This document shows positions 19,363 to 32,217 of a stretch of DNA of 64,000 bases, one piece after another. Under the pieces are notes generated by a model. It was not told the DNA's origin. It did not search any database and worked only from the letters and a program-made list of their open reading frames with translations. Source of the stretch: Aureobasidium sp. EXF-3400 (Eukaryota > Ascomycota > Dothideomycetes > Dothideales > Saccotheciaceae). Position numbers and translations under genes: made by a program. Where the stretch lies: assembly GCA_024195585.1 (NCBI GenBank), contig SWBL01000019.1, forward strand, positions 186,001 through 250,000, read 5' to 3'. The stretch's first letter is position 1. Each line of letters starts with the position of its first letter.

Positions 19363-22300
19363 TTATGAAGCCATACCACCATCCACATCACCATCGGCTA
19401 TGGCAAGACGTTGTTTGAGTGTCTTTGCTTTCTTACCAGTGGTTTTCTTCTTCTTCGATGGTGGGCCTTCCATGGCGCCAGGTACAGGTGTCGCTGCTCC
19501 AGAAGGTTTGTTACTGTGGTCATCGTCAAATCTGCCCTCGCCTGTAACAATATTGTTAGCATCTCTTATCAAGTCGCGATCATCCAAAGTATTCTCACCT
19601 TCATGGTACATATCATCCATGCTAATCTCCTTCTTCTTCGCAGGAGCCTTCCTCTTCTTTGCCTTGTTGGGTTCCTTGGCTTCTTGTTCAGCAAACTCGG
19701 CTTCCTTGCGTTCGATCTCGGCGGCCTGATCATCATCGGCCAACCACAAAGCGATGTCCTTCGTACGGTTCTCTCTAGTCGTGCGTCCGTTGAAGTCAAC
19801 ACCTCTGTCGCCACTCGTAGCACCAGCACCACCAGTGATGACCACACGTTGAACTTCTTCCTTCTGCAGAGCACGCTTGCGGATGCGTTCTTCGATAGTA
19901 CCACGTGTGATGAGACGGTAGACTGTGACCTGTCTTGTCTGACCGAGACGATGAGCGCGATCCATGGCTTGTGAATCAATAGTAGGGTTCCAATCACTGT
20001 CGTAGAAGATGACCGTGTCGGCAGATGTAAGGTTGATACCAAGACCACCAGCACGTGTACTGAGAAGGAAGACAAATATCTCAGGAGTTGACTGGAAGGC
20101 GGCGACAGTATCTCTACGGTCTTCGAGTTTTGTCGAACCATCCAAGCGGCAGTACTTGTAGTTGCGATATGTGAGATATTCTTCCATTAAGTCAATCATA
20201 CGTGTCATCTGGAAGTAAAGCAAGACACGGTGACCGCCCTCTTTGAGTTCTCTGAGTAGCTTGTCTAATTGAGCCAACTTGCCAGAGTCAGTGACGAAGC
20301 GGCGCATACTTGGGACTTCGATCTTTGTGTATCCTTGCTTCTTGTTGATGGGCTCAGGCAACATGTTCGTGATCGGATAATTCGCCGGTTCAATCTTGCT
20401 CGACAAGAGCGCTTGTTCGGTCTCCAGAGTGATAGGGTTCAACGTGCTTCGAATCGGAGTGTTGAAGAATGTGATTTCCTTCTCGACAATGGAGTGCTGG
20501 CTGGGGCAAACCAATTCGATTGGAGGCGCAGTAGCTGTAGGAAGCGAGCAAGGCTCAATGTCACTGTAACCAGTCTCCTCCACTGCCAGTCGAGACACAT
20601 TCATCAGGTTGCTCAAGTAGCCTTCACCCGACACATCTGCAATCATGTTTGGCTTGGAGTGCTGAACGATGTTAAGCATGGAGTGAGCAGGCACATAGCG
20701 CTCCTTGGCATCAAGGTAATCACCCTGTTGGAAGAACGTCCGGCGCTTCGATTGTCTCTCAAGCTCAACCGCACGATCGAAAATGCCACTACGAGCAGCT
20801 CTTGCGACTTCACTAGCTGACTGATCCACAAAGCGTAACCATGAGAACGCTTCTGCGTCTTTGGTGTTCTGCTTGATGTGTTCAGGATCCCAGATGCTCA
20901 TCATATGCTTCAGCCATTTGTTTCTCCAGCCAGCGCGCAGATTGTCGGGTCCGGCCAGGTCCAAACGACCACCATCAGTGCCAAGCTGTTTCGGTAGCCA
21001 GTACTCAATCAGACTGCGGACCGAGTATGCCAGATTGACGAAACTGCCTTCTCTGCTGAAGGAAGCGGTCTCTGCCCAGTATGAGAGAGCAAGTGGAGAA
21101 GTCGTGTCTGCGCGCTCGAACAAATCAGGGTGGTTGCAGACTTTGCGGAATTGCATCACCAGGTTCATCAAGGTTGCAGTATCTTGATCATCTCCAACAG
21201 CCGCCTTCTCAATGAGGTCCAGGATACTGATCTTGTTCCGCAGGTTTGCGTACAAAGCTCGTTGACGGTACGTGAGGTCGCAGTACACATCCTTCTCCAC
21301 CTTGTCACCAAGTTCCTTCTGGACGTGCTTCTTCACACGACGCAACATGAAAGGCTTGAGAATCATGTGCAGTCTCTTGAGCTGATCTTCGTTGAGCTTG
21401 GTGTTACTCTGAGCGTGGCTCTCGATATCCTTAGAGAACCAATCACTGAACTCGTCGTGTGAATCGAACAAACTAGGCATGATGAAATGTAGCAAAGCCC
21501 ACAATTCTTGCATATTGTTCTGGATTGGTGTACCAGTTAGGAGCAGACGGTTACGGCAGTGAAAGCCCAGCAAGGCCTTCCACCTCGAACTTTGAGAAGA
21601 CTTGATGGCTTGAGCTTCATCCAGAATCATGTACTGCCAGCGGATCTTCTGGAAGTATGGTGTATCTTGCACCACAAGTTGGTACGATGTTACCAAGACG
21701 TGGAAAGACGATTCTCGGTTGTACGTGATATGCTTGCGATCCCAGAACTTGCGCAGAACCTTACGGTCCTTTGCGTTGCCCCAGTACGGCAGAGCTTTCA
21801 GTGTCGGAACGAATTTGGCAATTTCCTGTTGCCAGTTGTGAAGTGTCGAAGCTGGAGCAATGACAAGGAAGGGTCCCCAGATGTTGTGAACCTCAGCCAG
21901 GTATGCCATGACCGAGATGGATTGGACAGTCTTTCCAAGACCCATCTCGTCGGCAAGAATACCGTTGATACCTTGTTCATACAAGTTGACCAACCAATTG
22001 AGACCCTTGAGTTGGTACTCCTTGAGCTGACAGGTGAGCATGCTCGGCTGTGAGACGTCCATGGTTTGCAGACTGGTAGGGTTTTGGAAGTTCATCTCGC
22101 CGTCATCGAACTGTGACATCTTGTTTTCTCCATTGGGATCCTGATTGAACGCGCGTGCCCTATCCTGGGCCTCTTGGACTGCGTTTTGGGCATTCGCCAT
22201 GGCGGCTTGACGCAAGGCAGTCTCGTCCTCTGCATCAAAGTCAAGATCCTCGAAGTTCGTGACCTTCGTGCCGAGACTGGCAACACTATCGGGCAAATCG

Positions 22301-24410
22301 ATGGTATTGCCGTTGGCTGGACCAGGCCTTGTGGTTTCGTCCGAGACAGATACGTCGTTGGTCGAGTTTTCGACCTCATCCGTCTTGACTTTCTTGCCAA
22401 TGAAATGCGAGTAAAGTTCTGTTTGTGAGATTAGGAAGTTCAGCTTTCTCTTCTGTCGGTTTGCTTCGCGCTCAGCTTCGGCACGTTTGGCATTCTCCAG
22501 CTCTTGCTTCTCCGCCATCTTGCGCTGGTCACGTTCATCACGCTCGTTGCGCTTCCAGAAGGACAGCATTTCACGCATAGCACGCTTCGCGCGAGCTTGG
22601 ACATCCTTGGTGCTCTTGTTGGTACGAAGCTGCCAACGACGTGCCTCCTTGGACGCCAGCTGAGCTGTCTTGCGCATATTGCCTTGCTTGACTTCGAGTG
22701 CCTGAAGCCTGGTCCGAGCAATCTTAGAAGCGTTGACTGAGATGTCCTTCCAGACTTCACGATAGATCTGGTCGTATGTCTTTTCAGCAGGTTCAATGTC
22801 TTCCATTGGTGTTCCCTCCATGCCATCGCTAGAAGTGCCGCGCAGACTTCGGAGTCGTAATTCCTCCCTCGGTGTGATGGGGGGCATGTCTTCGCCGCGG
22901 TCCATGAGGGCTTGCGCTTGGGCGGCGCTATCCTTCTCGGCTTGCTTCTGAGCCTTGCTTTTACGGGGACGGTATCCTTTGGCGCCTTTCTTCGCTCTCG
23001 CATCTGTTGTAAGGTCGTCATTAGCTTGGAAAGACGACATAAAGCCTCCTTCCAGGTTGGGAGGCCCGGGCGAGTCTCCGAGGAGAGCTTTGCTGGGAAG
23101 GCGGCCATGTAGGAGGTCTTCGGTATTCCGTATCTTCTTACCATATTTCTGAACGTCCTTGAGCAGGCGCGATTTTTCGTCTTCGTCCTCGAGGTCTTTG
23201 AGTTTTTCGATCGCTTCGTCACGCTTAGCGGTCTCGTTGAGTAATGTTCTTTCCCGTCTGCGCTTGCGTTGCATGTCTTTCTTGCGTTCCTTCTCTTCCT
23301 CGGCGTCCTTTACGCGCACCTCTTCTTCAGCTTGCTTTTCATGTGTAGCCACAAAGTGATCTTTAGCGAGGTTCGCATTTGCGTCGAACAGCTCGAGGTA
23401 CATTTTGATCGATGCTTGACGGCGTTTCTGTATGTTTTGTTAGCGCTGGCTGTGGTACTGAGTATGAGTGATCAAACCTTTCGCTTGCCCAGCTCTTTCT
23501 GTTCTATCTCAATCATACGCTTGGCAGACCTATTCACCCATGCGACTTTGGGACCTTCGAACCCAGCTGCTTCGACATCGCTCATCTCAGCTGCTTCAAT
23601 CTCAGCATATGCAGCCTCAGTGGCCTCGATAGTGAGACCTGGCGGGCCTGTAGGATAGGTGGTTGCCGAGACAGGCGGCGCAACCGGAGGTACGTCTCCA
23701 TTGCGTTCACGCTTGATGTTGCTGTTGTCTGTGATGGGAGCGGCGGCTGGCGCGACAGGGGTTGGGTAGGCATCAGGAACAGGCGCAGGGTGAGGAGCGA
23801 TATACGGCTTGACAGGCTCGCGCGGTACCTCTGGCGAACGATGTGGAGGAGGTACTGCTACCACAGGTGGTGGAGGTGGCGGAGGTTCTGAGGGGCCACT
23901 GTCGGATAGGAGGTTGGACATGGACATAGGGTTGGCGGAGCGGGCAGGAGGCTGTTCTGGGTCAGCGCATAGCGCAGTGTTTAGGCATGATGATTTACTG
24001 ACGTTGGGTGTTTCTGTGGGTGCAGCGCTTGGGCGAGAGTGATAGCTTGGTGATGAAGGAGGTAGCGGATGGTTCATTGGAGTTAAGGGAGGCAGCTGAG
24101 GGCCTGGATGTGAAGACTGGCTTGTGCCTCGTGGTCGTGCCGGTGTGTCATAGTGGTAGCCGTTACTCTCGCGATGTCTGTCAGCAGTGTCTACAGCATG
24201 GTTCCGAGCCTGAGCCCTTGTCAGCGAGGTCTATCAGCATGTGAATATTATTGATGGACAAACAGGTATTGAGTCGGACAAAGGATCGTAGTAGCCGGAT
24301 CGCTGGGCCGTCGGACTGGGGTTTCGATGCATGGTTGGCGAAGGAGGATGGCTGCGTTGGTGTGGAGGGGAGTATGGTGGCCTTCCAGAGCCTGGTGGGT
24401 AGTCCTGCAT
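19363..24410 (-). CDS. INO80: INO80 chromatin-remodelling ATPase, catalytic subunit
   Basis: Four exons proposed: 24410-24264, 24209-23999, 23956-23478 and 23427-19363, giving 1633 residues. The N-terminus is proline-rich and disordered ([18 protein letters not shown]). The DBINO domain lies at about 495-625 ([17 protein letters not shown] to YSHFIGKK). The Snf2 ATPase follows: DEMGLGKT Walker A at 772-779, DEAQ box at 882-885, [10 protein letters not shown], then the long insertion typical of INO80, and motif [14 protein letters not shown]. The C-terminal tail is lysine-rich. Family knowledge: ATP-driven nucleosome sliding and H2A.Z handling in the INO80 complex, in transcription, replication and repair. 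The two introns at 24210-24263 and 23428-23477 are clear. The 42-nt intron at 23957-23998 is a multiple of three and optional on sequence grounds; without it the protein gains 14 residues. Confidence 0.95.
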
Positions 24411-25424
24411 TCTGTCGCTCTGATTGAAGCCTGAGCGAAAGCGGCCGGCAACACTTTGTTACTATGTGAGTTTGGGATGGCGCGACAGCATGAATTAATG
24501 CGAATGGATTGGCGACCACGTTGAGAAGTAAGGTGAGATGATGGTAGTTGGCGGCAAGAGATGATGGTTGGTTCCGAAGGGGCGAATTCGCGTGTTCGGT
24601 GGGTGTACCGGGTCTGCGGTAGCTCGGTACAAGACAGCGACGCGTGGGTTGTGGAGTGCTGCGATGAGGATGGATGGATTATACAGATGAAGAGCAGAGG
24701 AGATGTGGATGTGCTTGGTGTCACGCCTTCATCGGCTCGCGGAAGCCTCGCTTGGCTGGTTGGGGGCTTCTGTTCTCTCCATTGCGTTGCTTGACCCAGG
24801 CTTTGTTCAAAGTGCCCGGCACAGTTGCGTGGAGACGACTTCTGTTTCTACTTGCACTTGGAATCATGTTATGCCAAGACTGCTATATACAAGATTTATG
24901 CTAGTGAGGGGAGTATATACATGCGAGCGGGCATGATTTGTATTGTTGCTCTTTTCTCGCTTCAGCTAATGGGATAATTTACTCATGGCAGGCGGGTTGC
25001 AATTCTTTGGTGTGGCCTCGCATCCACATCTCTCAGCCCGACAGGCTCAAAGCGAAGCGCGATTCCGCGTCAAAACGGAAGTCGCTATCAGGACTTGGCG
25101 TCTCGACTGGACCCTTTGCTCCTCGCTCCTTCTACCATGCTGCCCCTCTCGACATGGAAAGCTGACTTCAACTTGCTAAGCCAAATAGCTCACAGCATTC
25201 TTGACCTTCTGAGACGCGATGCGAAATCAAGCTACTTACAAAAAAGAAGTTGTTGGACGTGAACACAAACACTTTCTCCAGGCAGGAATGCGGAGAGTCA
25301 GTCCAAGCTTTCTTCAGAGATCAGATTAGATAAGTCATCCATCTACTTTTTCCTTGACAAAGCCCAAACTTTTTGCCCATCCGCAAGCGCATTGTAATTA
25401 TCCTCACATACCACAATCCCAAAA
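24411..25424. promoter_or_regulatory. Bidirectional upstream region INO80 / BRX1
   Basis: The two genes are head to head across 1014 bases. A GCGATGAGG sequence at 24660-24668 resembles the PAC element known from yeast ribosome-biogenesis promoters, but it lies far from the BRX1 ATG and may be chance. No other gene seen in either direction. Confidence 0.45.
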
Positions 25425-26449
25425 ATGGCCTCCGTATACAAATCACTGTCAAAATCAGATGCTCATGCATCCAAGGACGATGCGCTGTCTACTGGTCCCA
25501 AGAACCGCCAAAGAGTGCTGATTTTGTCGTCGCGCGGCATTACTTACCGGTATGCGCATCCTTTGGTTCAAGCACGCGCAGAGACAGAAGACCTTTTAAC
25601 TGACTGTTTTCCAATAGCCACCGTCACCTCCTCAATGACCTATACTCCCTCCTCCCTCACAGCCGCAAAGACGCAAAACTAGACACAAAGACAAAACTCT
25701 ACCAACTCAACGAACTAGCCGACTTGTACAACTGCAACAATGTCTTTTTCTTCGAAGCCCGCAAAGGCAAGGATCTCTACATCTGGATGTCCAAGCCCCC
25801 GAACGGTCCCACTGTCAAGTTCCACCTTCAAAACCTGCACACAATGGAAGAACTCCACTTCACTGGAAACTGCCTCAAGGGCTCAAGACCGATCCTGAGT
25901 TTCGACGCAACCTTTGAGAGCGCACCGCATCTGAAACTGATCAAGGAGCTTTTGACACAAACATTCGGCGTTCCCAAGGGCGCCAGAAAGACAAAGCCCT
26001 TCGTGGATCACGTAATGGCTTTCACGGTCGCAGACGGCAAAGTCTGGACCCGCGTCTACCAAATCAACGAAACCGAAGCTGGCAAGACTTCTGCAATCCC
26101 CGAGCAAGGACTGCCCATGCCTTCTGCCACCGAAACCACCACTAGCGCAAAGGGCAAGAAGGACGCAGAGACCAAACTCAACTTGGTCGAGATTGGCCCT
26201 CGCTTTGTGCTTACCCCCATCATCATCCAAGAAGGCAGTTTCGGCGGCCCTATCATCTACGAGAACAAGGAGTTCGTCTCGCCCAACCAGGTCAGACGTG
26301 AGGTCCGCGTCGCCCGCAGTGCCAAATACAACAACCGCGCCGAGGCCGTCATCGAGCGCAAGGCCAAGAAGGGAGACTTGGGCCTTACCACTTCTGGTGG
26401 AAAGACTAAGGAGGTTGATGAACTGGACGAGAAGATGCTATTCGCATAA
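25425..26449 (+). CDS. BRX1: Ribosome biogenesis protein Brx1 (Brix domain)
   Basis: Two exons, 25425-25549 and 25618-26449, flank a 68-nt intron (GTATGC...CAATAG) that splits an arginine codon. The product is 318 residues. The Brix domain spans most of the protein: RVLILSSRGITYRHRHLLND at about 29-48, ELADLYNCNNVFFFEARK, DLYIWMSKPPNGPTVKFH, and later VEIGPRFVLTPIIIQEGSF. Family knowledge: Brx1 is an essential nucleolar factor acting early in 60S assembly with Ebp2. The length fits the family. A lysine-rich low-complexity insert (TTTSAKGKKDAETK) sits before the last domain segment. It is divergent from INO80 and convergent with the Spo12 gene. Confidence 0.95.
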
Positions 26450-27195
26450 ACTCTGACTGGTGAACAAGAAGTTGCAAGATCTGGCAAGAAGGGGGTTGAA
26501 AAGGGACAAAGACTCTTTTCAAAGCATGCATGGCGTTTTTCAATATGGGAACTATCAAAAATGGCGTACATTTCTTAGTTGGTCAAAACTTGTTATATAT
26601 CTCGATACCCCTTCTTTGGGAAAACAGCAAAGAGTATTGCTGTCTGACAGCTTGTGCCACAATTGTCCTATTGAATACACGTCACAAATGTGCAAACTCA
26701 GGAAGATGATTGCCATGTATCTGGAACCAAGTAGAAGGCTCTTCGCCATCAACCAAGTAGAAGGTGAGATGTGAGTGAAGTTGGTGTATCATGATATTCG
26801 CTCCTCCATCGTTGCACGACAGAAACAGCAGGTTAAACAAGAGAAGTCAAAAAAGAAGAAAGGTAAAGTGCAAAAAAAGTTCCTTTCCAGCCAACCGACC
26901 CAACAGGTAAACGCCTCTTTTAGAAAAGAAACTCGAGAATCAGTCATGTTTTGTGATCTGGTCCTATCGTTTCATGTGTTGTGTTCCCATTCTGGTATTC
27001 TCCTCCCTAAGAAACAAAAAAAAGACGTTTGCGACATAAGAAAAGTGAAGAAGGTGTGCGCCGGCACATCAAGTGATTCCAGCCGCAAAGATACGAAAAT
27101 AGAAGTGTGTGCCCTTTGCCTCCTTGCTATGCAGGGGCGCGAGGGCATGAAACTTGAGAGTGAGATTGCGCCATCACTGGCTGTGCGGCGAGTGT
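26450..27195. other. Gap between convergent genes
   Basis: 3' flanks of BRX1 and the Spo12-family gene, with A-rich runs near 26850-26880 and 27016-27024. A 167-codon plus frame and a 223-codon minus frame here are shadows of UTR and of the Spo12 exons. Confidence 0.55.
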
Positions 27196-27746
27196 TCAAG
27201 CGTTCTCGGTCTTTGTCTCGGCGGTCTCCTCTTCGGGTTTCGAGGCGGCGGTCTTTGCGAACAGTGTGCGTGGCTTGACTGGGTTTCTGCACGAAGATTC
27301 TGTTAGCAATTTGTTCATCTTTCTTCTGATAGGCGTGAGGAGCTCTTCGGGCTGAAGCGAGAGCTGGATGAAATAATGCCGGGCGAGAAGAGCGTATGTG
27401 TAATGGGAGAGAGAGGCAACTCACGACTTGTTCATCTGTCTTTGCTTGAAGCCGGAGAGTTTTTGGCTGGCGGGGCTCATGATGGCGTCCGAGGGCGATA
27501 CATATGCGTTGGTAGGGTTGCTGTTGAGGAACACATGTTAGCACTGCTTGTGATATCGTATCCATGTGGACGGTAGAGCTAGGAAAGCCCTGAAGGGCAG
27601 GCCAAGGCAAGAGTGGTGAAAGATTGCTCGACTCACCCCTCATTCTCGCGCAACTTGTTCTCCATCATCTGACGGTGGACATTCATCTTCTCCTGCTTAG
27701 GGCCCGAGTTGGTGTTCTCGGCAGAGTTGAAAGGGTTGGAGGCCAT
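27196..27746 (-). CDS. Spo12-family mitotic-exit regulator
   Basis: Three short exons, 27746-27637, 27520-27425 and 27286-27196, give 98 residues. Introns at 27521-27636 and 27287-27424 have GTGAGT donors and CAG acceptors, and the frame holds through both. The centre carries the Spo12 signature AYVSPSDAIMSPASQKLSGF (residues 42-61), with two SP sites fit for CDK/Cdc14 control. The C-terminus has NPVKPRTLFAK and an acidic tail. Family knowledge: Spo12 proteins act in the FEAR network and anaphase/meiotic exit in yeasts, and are small nuclear proteins. None of the exons is long enough to stand out alone; the family pattern across the exon 1-2-3 joins is what supports the model. Confidence 0.85.
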
Positions 27747-30700
27747 TGTTGAAGGTTGATGTGTGGGTGTTTCGGAGGGTCCAAGAGGAATCAATGCGTA
27801 ACTTGATTGTATGATAAAAGGCCGATTGATGTGTAAGGCTGGTTACTGCTGCTTGGCTATGATGCGATGGAGGAAGAAAGTGGTTGTAGTGTTGACAGGA
27901 CGTTCAAAGGTGCAGACTTGGTTGCGTTTTGCGGGTGTGCCAGTCGCGAAAAGACATGACATCTTTTCCCCTCACAAAACTGCTTTGCGTTGCTGAAGCA
28001 ACCGCGGCCTGTCACACCCAAGGCCTGTCGCCGACTCTTTGAACCACATCCTCTCATCCATCCTACTACAAATCTGTCGCTGGAGAGCAACGACAGGAAT
28101 GTTCAAAGCCTTGTCGCATCGTTGTTGAGCTCACAATGTTGTGGTATATCCTCTACCATTTCCTCGTCTATGTGGAGTGAAGCCATCTCTGCATCCTGTC
28201 CCTATTGTTGACAAGCCATCGCGCCTTGTCCAGATCAACTGCAGGGTAAGGGAACATGTCATCGGATGAGGTTTTCCTCCTCTTCTTCACGCTTCTATGA
28301 TGTCTTCTTCGTGTTGCTGGTTGAGCACTACTCCGAGAATGTTGACCAAGCTGTTGTGGGTCACCCTGCCCTTTCGTCGCCATCATCAACACCACAACAC
28401 ACCTCAACCCTGGTCGACAAATCAAGACTAGAAACATCTTTCTTCCAGTAACCAGGCTTGTGGGCATCTTTGTCGTGTCAATCTCAAAGGCTCCTGGAAT
28501 CTTGGGTTTTTGGTGTTCAATCTATATATATTGTTGCAAGGTATGTGTCTCACCAAATTGATTGCTGTCTCAAACTCCAATATGGCAAAAGACACAACAT
28601 GAGGTCGACTCATTGCATACCATGCCCTGCTCGCCCTCCAAATCTCGCTTGGCTCTTTCGCGATGCCGAGTTTCCAAACCATCCTGAGTATACAATAATT
28701 CAGCGATGAGGTGTTCCTGCTCACAGATGCATCTAATCGCTGTACCGTACCCCTGCCAATGGTTACCCGCAAGGTGCCGATATATCCAAAAGAGACTTCG
28801 GCAAGTCTTCTTCGAGATGCAAGCCGATTCAAAGCGCTCGGTTGAGCACATACACTCTCTGTTGGCTAACTTGACTTGTGCCGCTCGTCGCTGTCGATGG
28901 TGTTCGATCGTCCTTTGAAGCTTCCATCCAACGCAGTCAATACAGAGCTCTCTCCGCACCGCCAAAACTCAAAAACTATACGAGATGATATGCCCTATCT
29001 ACATCATCTAATCTCGCATCGCGATCTTTTGGCTTCCGTACAGCCTAGCGTTGCCAACTTCCAAAGAGACCTCGGGGATGTTGAACTCAGAAGAATGCGA
29101 TTTCTACTTCGATAAGTCCCTAACAGATTGTTAGAGCACACAATCGCTTAGAATACCTATCCCACGGGAAGACTCCTGTCATGTATGTCACCCACGTTGG
29201 ACTTCGAAGTCTAAACCTCAGGCATGCCATACTATCGCTGCCTGGCTTCCGCAAGACAACCAGTGTTTGGTGAAGCACATGTTGAGCACCACGGGCTTCG
29301 TCTAGGCTGATCAATCGACTACGATGGTGGTATGACCCTTCTTGATCCGTATATGATCAGCAAGATAGCTCTCCACAGCTCATCCTTTCAAGACATGTCT
29401 CGACCCGACTGCATTAAAAACGCATACCGTTTGACGCGGTTGAGAGGAGCTCTCGAATTGCCGATGATCTGTTAGTGGTTGCGCCATACCAGTCTTCCAA
29501 GGACATCTAGAGCTCGTGCGATCCTCGACCGTTATACTCACAGCAAGATGCTGTTTGACCGTTTCTTACGTGCGCACTGCGCAGAAGCTCGGAAGTGGAG
29601 ATTCTCCAGAAAACACCAACAGACGTGTGGGCAAGCTGACGACTTCATGACCTATAACACAGCTCAACATCTTTATGCACTGTCTCAAAGATAAGGAAGG
29701 AGGCTTGGTCTTTTCTCATCGAAGATTTCGACCATGTGAAAACACGCAATCTCATCATGTGCGTACCGACACGAACCACAATACGGAGATTCGCGATCGC
29801 ATGCAATAGGGCAATCGATGTAGGCTGCATGCTGTATGCAAAGGATAGACGCGTACGTGTAAGACTTGCAATCGTGCTCGCTCCTTTGGCCGCTCTACCG
29901 ATGCTCAAGCAGCCTTAACCAGCCAAGGGAAAAAAGGTGCAGCGGCAGCAGCGCTCTCTTCTGCGGGGTCTTGCATCAAGTAGACGCGGCAGCTCGACGC
30001 GACCCGTGCACTCGCTCGTCTTCTGCACTCTGCTTCTTAGCTACGCGACTCCATACCAGTGACGTATGGCGACCCCGTACTCAGCCGTCCTCCAATTTGC
30101 TTCGCGAGCCCGACGCCGCGAGCAACCTGAGAGAGTCGCTGCGTTCTCTCTTTTTACCTTTCACTTTTTTGCTCGTGCCGATATGGTCCCTGATCTACAG
30201 CGACAGCGGGCCCGTCCATAGACCCACTCACTCAAATCCTGTGCCCGAGTCAAATCCATACGGCACCCGAATATTGCTGTAGACTTCTGTATCTTGGAAT
30301 GGCCGACGCAGATCACATCCTCGAAACACACCCACGGTAGCACACCATCACTTTGTTGAGTCATGCAAAGACGTGTCCTTGATTCATGAAGGTTAGAGAT
30401 GAAAAGCTGCAAAGGGCATCGAGATTGCATGTATCACGCATCTCAGATTATTCCCATCTACGATCTTATATGCAAACTCTCTTTTCTGCCTTTTGGCTTT
30501 CTGCAGTCAACAAAGAGGAGAAGGAGATCGGGAGAGAAAGTCAATTGCCCATACCCGTCCACTAACTACTGTATGAATGTCGCGAGCCTATTGCATCCGT
30601 GTCCACTGTCCAAATACTTAGGGCCTTTCTCGGCCGCGTTGCTTTGATTTATTGATGGGTCTGGGACTGCCTTGGTTAATATGCTAATATCCCCCGAACG

Positions 30701-32217
30701 ACACTTACATCATTCATCGCTGAGATGACAGCATTGCAATGGGAGCATGGAGCAACAGCAATCAATAAAGGACCCTCCGCAAACCAAGGCACGAACGACA
30801 ACGCGTGGTCTCCAACCTCTTCGTGTCTATCAAACAACCAAGCTGCTACTCCTACGGGAACAGGAAGGTGATTTTGTCTTGATGAAACCCGCGGCTGTTT
30901 ATCTCTTTACCTTGCAACACATGCATACATACACACGTAAACACACACGAATCCGCTGCACATCTCAATTCCTCAGGTTCTCCTTGCGACCGGCACATCC
31001 GCGCAACCATAGAGATCATCACTGATGGCCTGGGTCTCGATGCACATTGTGGGGGTTTTGCTCTCCATCCACGCGCATCCGCAAGCCACCAACCACACAA
31101 CTGCAATGCTATCCTTCAATTGAAATTCCACTCGAGTCAAGTCTAATATCCCACGACTCAAGTGCTCTCTCAATCCAGCAGGATCTCTAGTAAGACCCAG
31201 TTGGTGAGCCAAAGACAAGAATCATGTATCTTTGTACCCTTTTTGGGGTCGTCTAGAAACACTATTCGGGGTTGTTGTAAGTTGTAACTACCTTTTTCAG
31301 CCAAAGGCCCCACTCCCACTGCCTCTGTCCCCTTGAGCCCAAAAATGCATAGCAGCACCAGTGAGCCTTTATTTCGTTGGCCCTAAAATAGTCGCAACGT
31401 TACTGCATGCGCTCGACGGGCGCCACACGAAGGCTTGCAGAAGACTGGCAGAAGGCTCTAAGTTAGTTATTTCCCGAATCCGCAGTTCTTGCGATCGAGG
31501 ACCGAAACCCCGATTCTTGCTACATGCATGCAGCAGAAGAAGGGACGAGATAAAGTATGAGGTGAGATAGGTGTGTGGGAAACCGATGGGGTCGCCGGTA
31601 GAGTGGTAATGCTACATGTTTCAGCTGCGACTTCTGCATCATGACACGAAGATCAAGATCAAGATCATAAATGTGAGATACCTCTTGGACTATTTGACCG
31701 AGAATCTTGAATCGCTACTCGACGGAAGAACACCGAGGACATCCATCGAGATTTTTGTCGATGGCAGCGCGGACGGAATACTCTCCGCGAGAAAGGTGTG
31801 CAGTAACCTTTTGGGAAGGATGGAGATGGTTGAAGGATAACTAGTCATACAATTCGTCTCTCCATGGGGGATTGGAGGATCGCCACGGAAGGATATCTAC
31901 ATGTGTACAAGAAGGCAAAAACAATCAGAAACAAGAAAACTCGCTCAAAGGAGAAACATAAAGGCAGAAGCGAGAAACGGATCCCTATCTAGACAACTCC
32001 CGCCTATAAGCGCTTCAAGAACAAAGACAAAAAAGATGAAGATCTATAGAACCTCGTTACGCCGTTGCAGAAAAGAGTCACCCGATTCGAGCACATATCG
32101 TGACTGAAACAAAACCGCTAGATAGGGAAGGATCGATATTCGTAAAACGTCGTGCTGTGTTGGTAAAGAAGATCAAAGGATCATTGTCTCGCGCCGTTTT
32201 TCTGCGGCTACACGTCT
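27747..32217. other. Gene-poor tract of about 4.5 kb
   Basis: I found no supported gene here on either strand. Open frames reach 138 codons (29866-30282, +) but lack starts in good context, domains, signal peptides or splice partners, and frames overlap on both strands. No terminal repeats, transposase or reverse-transcriptase motifs were seen. The last several hundred bases before 32218 are probably the 3' flank of the zinc-finger gene. It could hold non-coding RNA or decayed mobile elements; neither can be shown by eye. Confidence 0.45.

Noticed and set aside
26775..27643. Long frames on both strands around the Spo12 gene
   Set aside because: They are read-through of UTR and introns; the spliced Spo12 model explains the coding signal.
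29866..30430. Overlapping plus and minus frames near 30 kb
   Set aside because: Composition is Arg/Ser/Leu-rich without domain; no leader or splice partner.
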